From the NCBI GenBank assembly GCA_003559585.1, contig PWKX01000098.1, forward strand, positions 1 through 6,844: a stretch of DNA of 6,844 bases, in the 5' to 3' direction. Source of the DNA: Mollicutes bacterium. Its GTDB lineage: Bacteria > Bacillota_I > Bacilli_A > Izemoplasmatales > Izemoplasmataceae. The translations under genes were made by a program, and so were the position numbers. Shown piece after piece: positions 5,901-6,844 of the stretch. Every line of letters starts with the position of its first letter. The stretch's first letter is position 1. The notes below the pieces were generated by a model. The model did not search any database, was not told where the DNA came from, and was given only the letters and a program-made list of their open reading frames with translations.

Positions 5901-6339
5901 TGCCGGTAAAACCACAACGATGCAAAACCTACACCAATCACTTGGCGGTGATGGGTTTGTATCGTTAAAGACGATGAAAGATGGTCGGCCACTTTGCTTT
6001 GATGCGTTGCGTCTTAAAACAGGTGAAACAAGACCACTAATCAAACGGATAAGTGATGTCCAAGGTGACAAGACGGCTTTTTCAATTGGCCCTTATGTGT
6101 TTTTAAAAGACACCGTGGATTGGATTAAAGAAACATTGAAAACATTACCTGAGACCACCTCAGGACCTATCTTCTTTGATGAGGTCGGTCTATTAGAAAT
6201 CGATAAACAGGGCTTTTATGACGATGTTGCTTGGTTAATCAAGGAAAACATCACCCTTTACCTATCGGTTAGAACCGAATCTTTAAATAGCTTTTTAAAG
6301 ACCTTTCACGTGACAACCTATGAGTTAAAGGAGGTTTGA
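5872..6339 (+). CDS. THEP1-like P-loop nucleoside-triphosphatase, possible cofactor maturation role
   Basis: This 155-aa P-loop protein has Walker A GKIDAGKTT (7-15; Lys13, Thr14) and Walker B IFFDEVGLLE (100-109; Asp103, Glu104). DE-x-G-x-x-E together with GFVSLKTMKDGR (28-39) fits the COG1618/THEP1 nucleoside-triphosphatase group, slightly short for it. Biochemical roles of that group are mostly unclear. Here it overlaps the XdhC-like gene by 29 nt and so is probably translationally coupled to it, which points to a helper in cofactor or enzyme maturation. The E. coli counterpart region has a different P-loop-like protein, YqeC, at a similar place. CGGGAGA (5859-5865) lies just upstream of ATG 5872. 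The stop is TGA, overlapped by the next gene's ribosome site region. Family assignment is moderately sure; the role is inference. Confidence 0.75.
   Translation: MLHIVTGKIDAGKTTTMQNLHQSLGGDGFVSLKTMKDGRPLCFDALRLKTGETRPLIKRISDVQGDKTAFSIGPYVFLKDTVDWIKETLKTLPETTSGPIFFDEVGLLEIDKQGFYDDVAWLIKENITLYLSVRTESLNSFLKTFHVTTYELKEV
6327..6335 (+). promoter_or_regulatory. Strong ribosome binding site of the amidohydrolase gene
   Basis: AAAGGAGGT is a near-perfect Shine-Dalgarno sequence at the 3' end of the NTPase gene, with 8 nt between the AGGAGG core and ATG 6343. It rejects ATG 6339, which meets a stop after three codons. Confidence 0.8.
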
Positions 6340-6342
6340 TGC

Positions 6343-6844
6343 ATGTATGATGTGGCCATTAAACATGGCAGTGTTTACCTTGGTGATTCACTTGTGAAAA
6401 CCAATGTATATATTAAGGATGGCAAGTTTAAAGCGATAGGACAAGCCCATTTTGATGCGCTTAAAATCATTGACGCCAAGGATAAGTGCGTGTTTCCTGG
6501 CATCATTGATCCTCATGTTCATTTTGAACTTGATTTAGGTTTCATTGTCTCAAAAGATGATATGTATCACGGGTCGAAAGCAGCCCTACACGGTGGGGTG
6601 ACCATGTTGATTGATTTTTTAGAACCGGTGAGTGATATAGACGGGTTGATTCAAGCGTTTGAAACCCGTAAAGCCCAAGCACAAAAAATGCAATGCGATT
6701 TTAAGTTTCACGCCACCATCAAGCAACCAACCTGCGATTTAGAAAAATTTGTGTTGACGATGAAAGATTTAGGCATGAACACACTAAAATGTTTTACGAC
6801 GTATTCAGAATCTGGCCGGCAAACAGACCATGCCTCGATTGAAA
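6343..6844 (+). CDS. Dihydropyrimidinase/hydantoinase-family cyclic amidohydrolase, 3' truncated by the window
   Basis: The frame is open from ATG 6343 to the window edge (167 codons). The family hydrolyses cyclic amide bonds in dihydropyrimidines, hydantoins, allantoin or dihydroorotate at a binuclear metal site. Seen are the N-terminal beta-domain (1-50), PGIIDPHVHF (52-61) with metal ligands His58 and His60, DDMYHGSKAALHGGVTMLIDF (72-92) typical of dihydropyrimidinases, and GMNTLKCFTTY (144-154). Lys149 in the last is the position carboxylated to bridge the metals (KxFMAY in hydantoinases). The later His and Asp ligands lie beyond the window. Full family length is about 450-480 aa, so roughly a third is present. 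Only 3 nt separate it from the NTPase stop. In context it may open a ring oxidised by the hydroxylase; E. coli hyuA sits in a comparable cluster. The substrate is unknown. Confidence 0.88.
   Translation, partial: MYDVAIKHGSVYLGDSLVKTNVYIKDGKFKAIGQAHFDALKIIDAKDKCVFPGIIDPHVHFELDLGFIVSKDDMYHGSKAALHGGVTMLIDFLEPVSDIDGLIQAFETRKAQAQKMQCDFKFHATIKQPTCDLEKFVLTMKDLGMNTLKCFTTYSESGRQTDHASIE

Noticed and set aside
1..6844. CRISPR array, tRNA/rRNA, insertion sequence, prophage or attachment site
   Set aside because: No regularly spaced repeats, RNA gene cores, transposase fragments or long terminal repeats were seen. The window is almost fully occupied by conserved co-directional genes.

Overview
The window is most of one co-directional (+ strand) operon for a molybdenum hydroxylase of the xanthine dehydrogenase / aldehyde oxidase superfamily, together with its maturation factors. 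A multi-pass membrane protein and a cyclic amidohydrolase of the dihydropyrimidinase/hydantoinase family are also encoded; the last gene runs off the right edge. AT-rich non-coding DNA, AGGAGG-type ribosome sites, tightly packed or overlapping genes and small separate redox subunits suggest a low-GC Bacillota or Mycoplasmatota-like bacterium (for example an Acholeplasma/Izemoplasma-type relative). That placement is inference. TGA acts as an ordinary stop (6337-6339), so nothing points to the Mycoplasma genetic code.

Layout. Positions 1-217 form a non-coding leader with a plausible extended -10 promoter (65-93) and several palindromes. Two of these share the core AAGCGCTT and look like operators of the LacI/CcpA type; one lies directly against the first ribosome binding site. 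Then come mocA-like cytidylyltransferase (218-775), FAD subunit (778-1602), [2Fe-2S]2 subunit (1592-2056), molybdopterin subunit (2049-4370) and a membrane protein of unknown function (4363-4992). A strong hairpin with a short T-run (4996-5027) divides the cluster. After it follow an XdhC/CoxI-type maturation factor (5049-5900), a small THEP1-like P-loop NTPase (5872-6339) and the 5' part of the amidohydrolase (6343 to the edge).

How the parts fit. The MocA-like enzyme would make the cytosine dinucleotide form of the molybdenum cofactor. The XdhC-like protein would bind, sulfurate and deliver it to the large subunit. The three subunits would form an alpha-beta-gamma hydroxylase passing electrons Mo -> 2Fe-2S -> 2Fe-2S -> FAD. 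The amidohydrolase could open a ring carrying the oxo group the hydroxylase introduces. The gene set resembles the E. coli ygeW-xdhD-xanQ region in composition, though not in order. By hand alignment the large subunit keeps the catalytic Glu but has Gln and Val where xanthine oxidase has the purine-binding Glu802 and Arg880. The substrate is therefore probably not handled as in classical xanthine dehydrogenase, and I leave it open. The least explained genes are the membrane protein and the NTPase.
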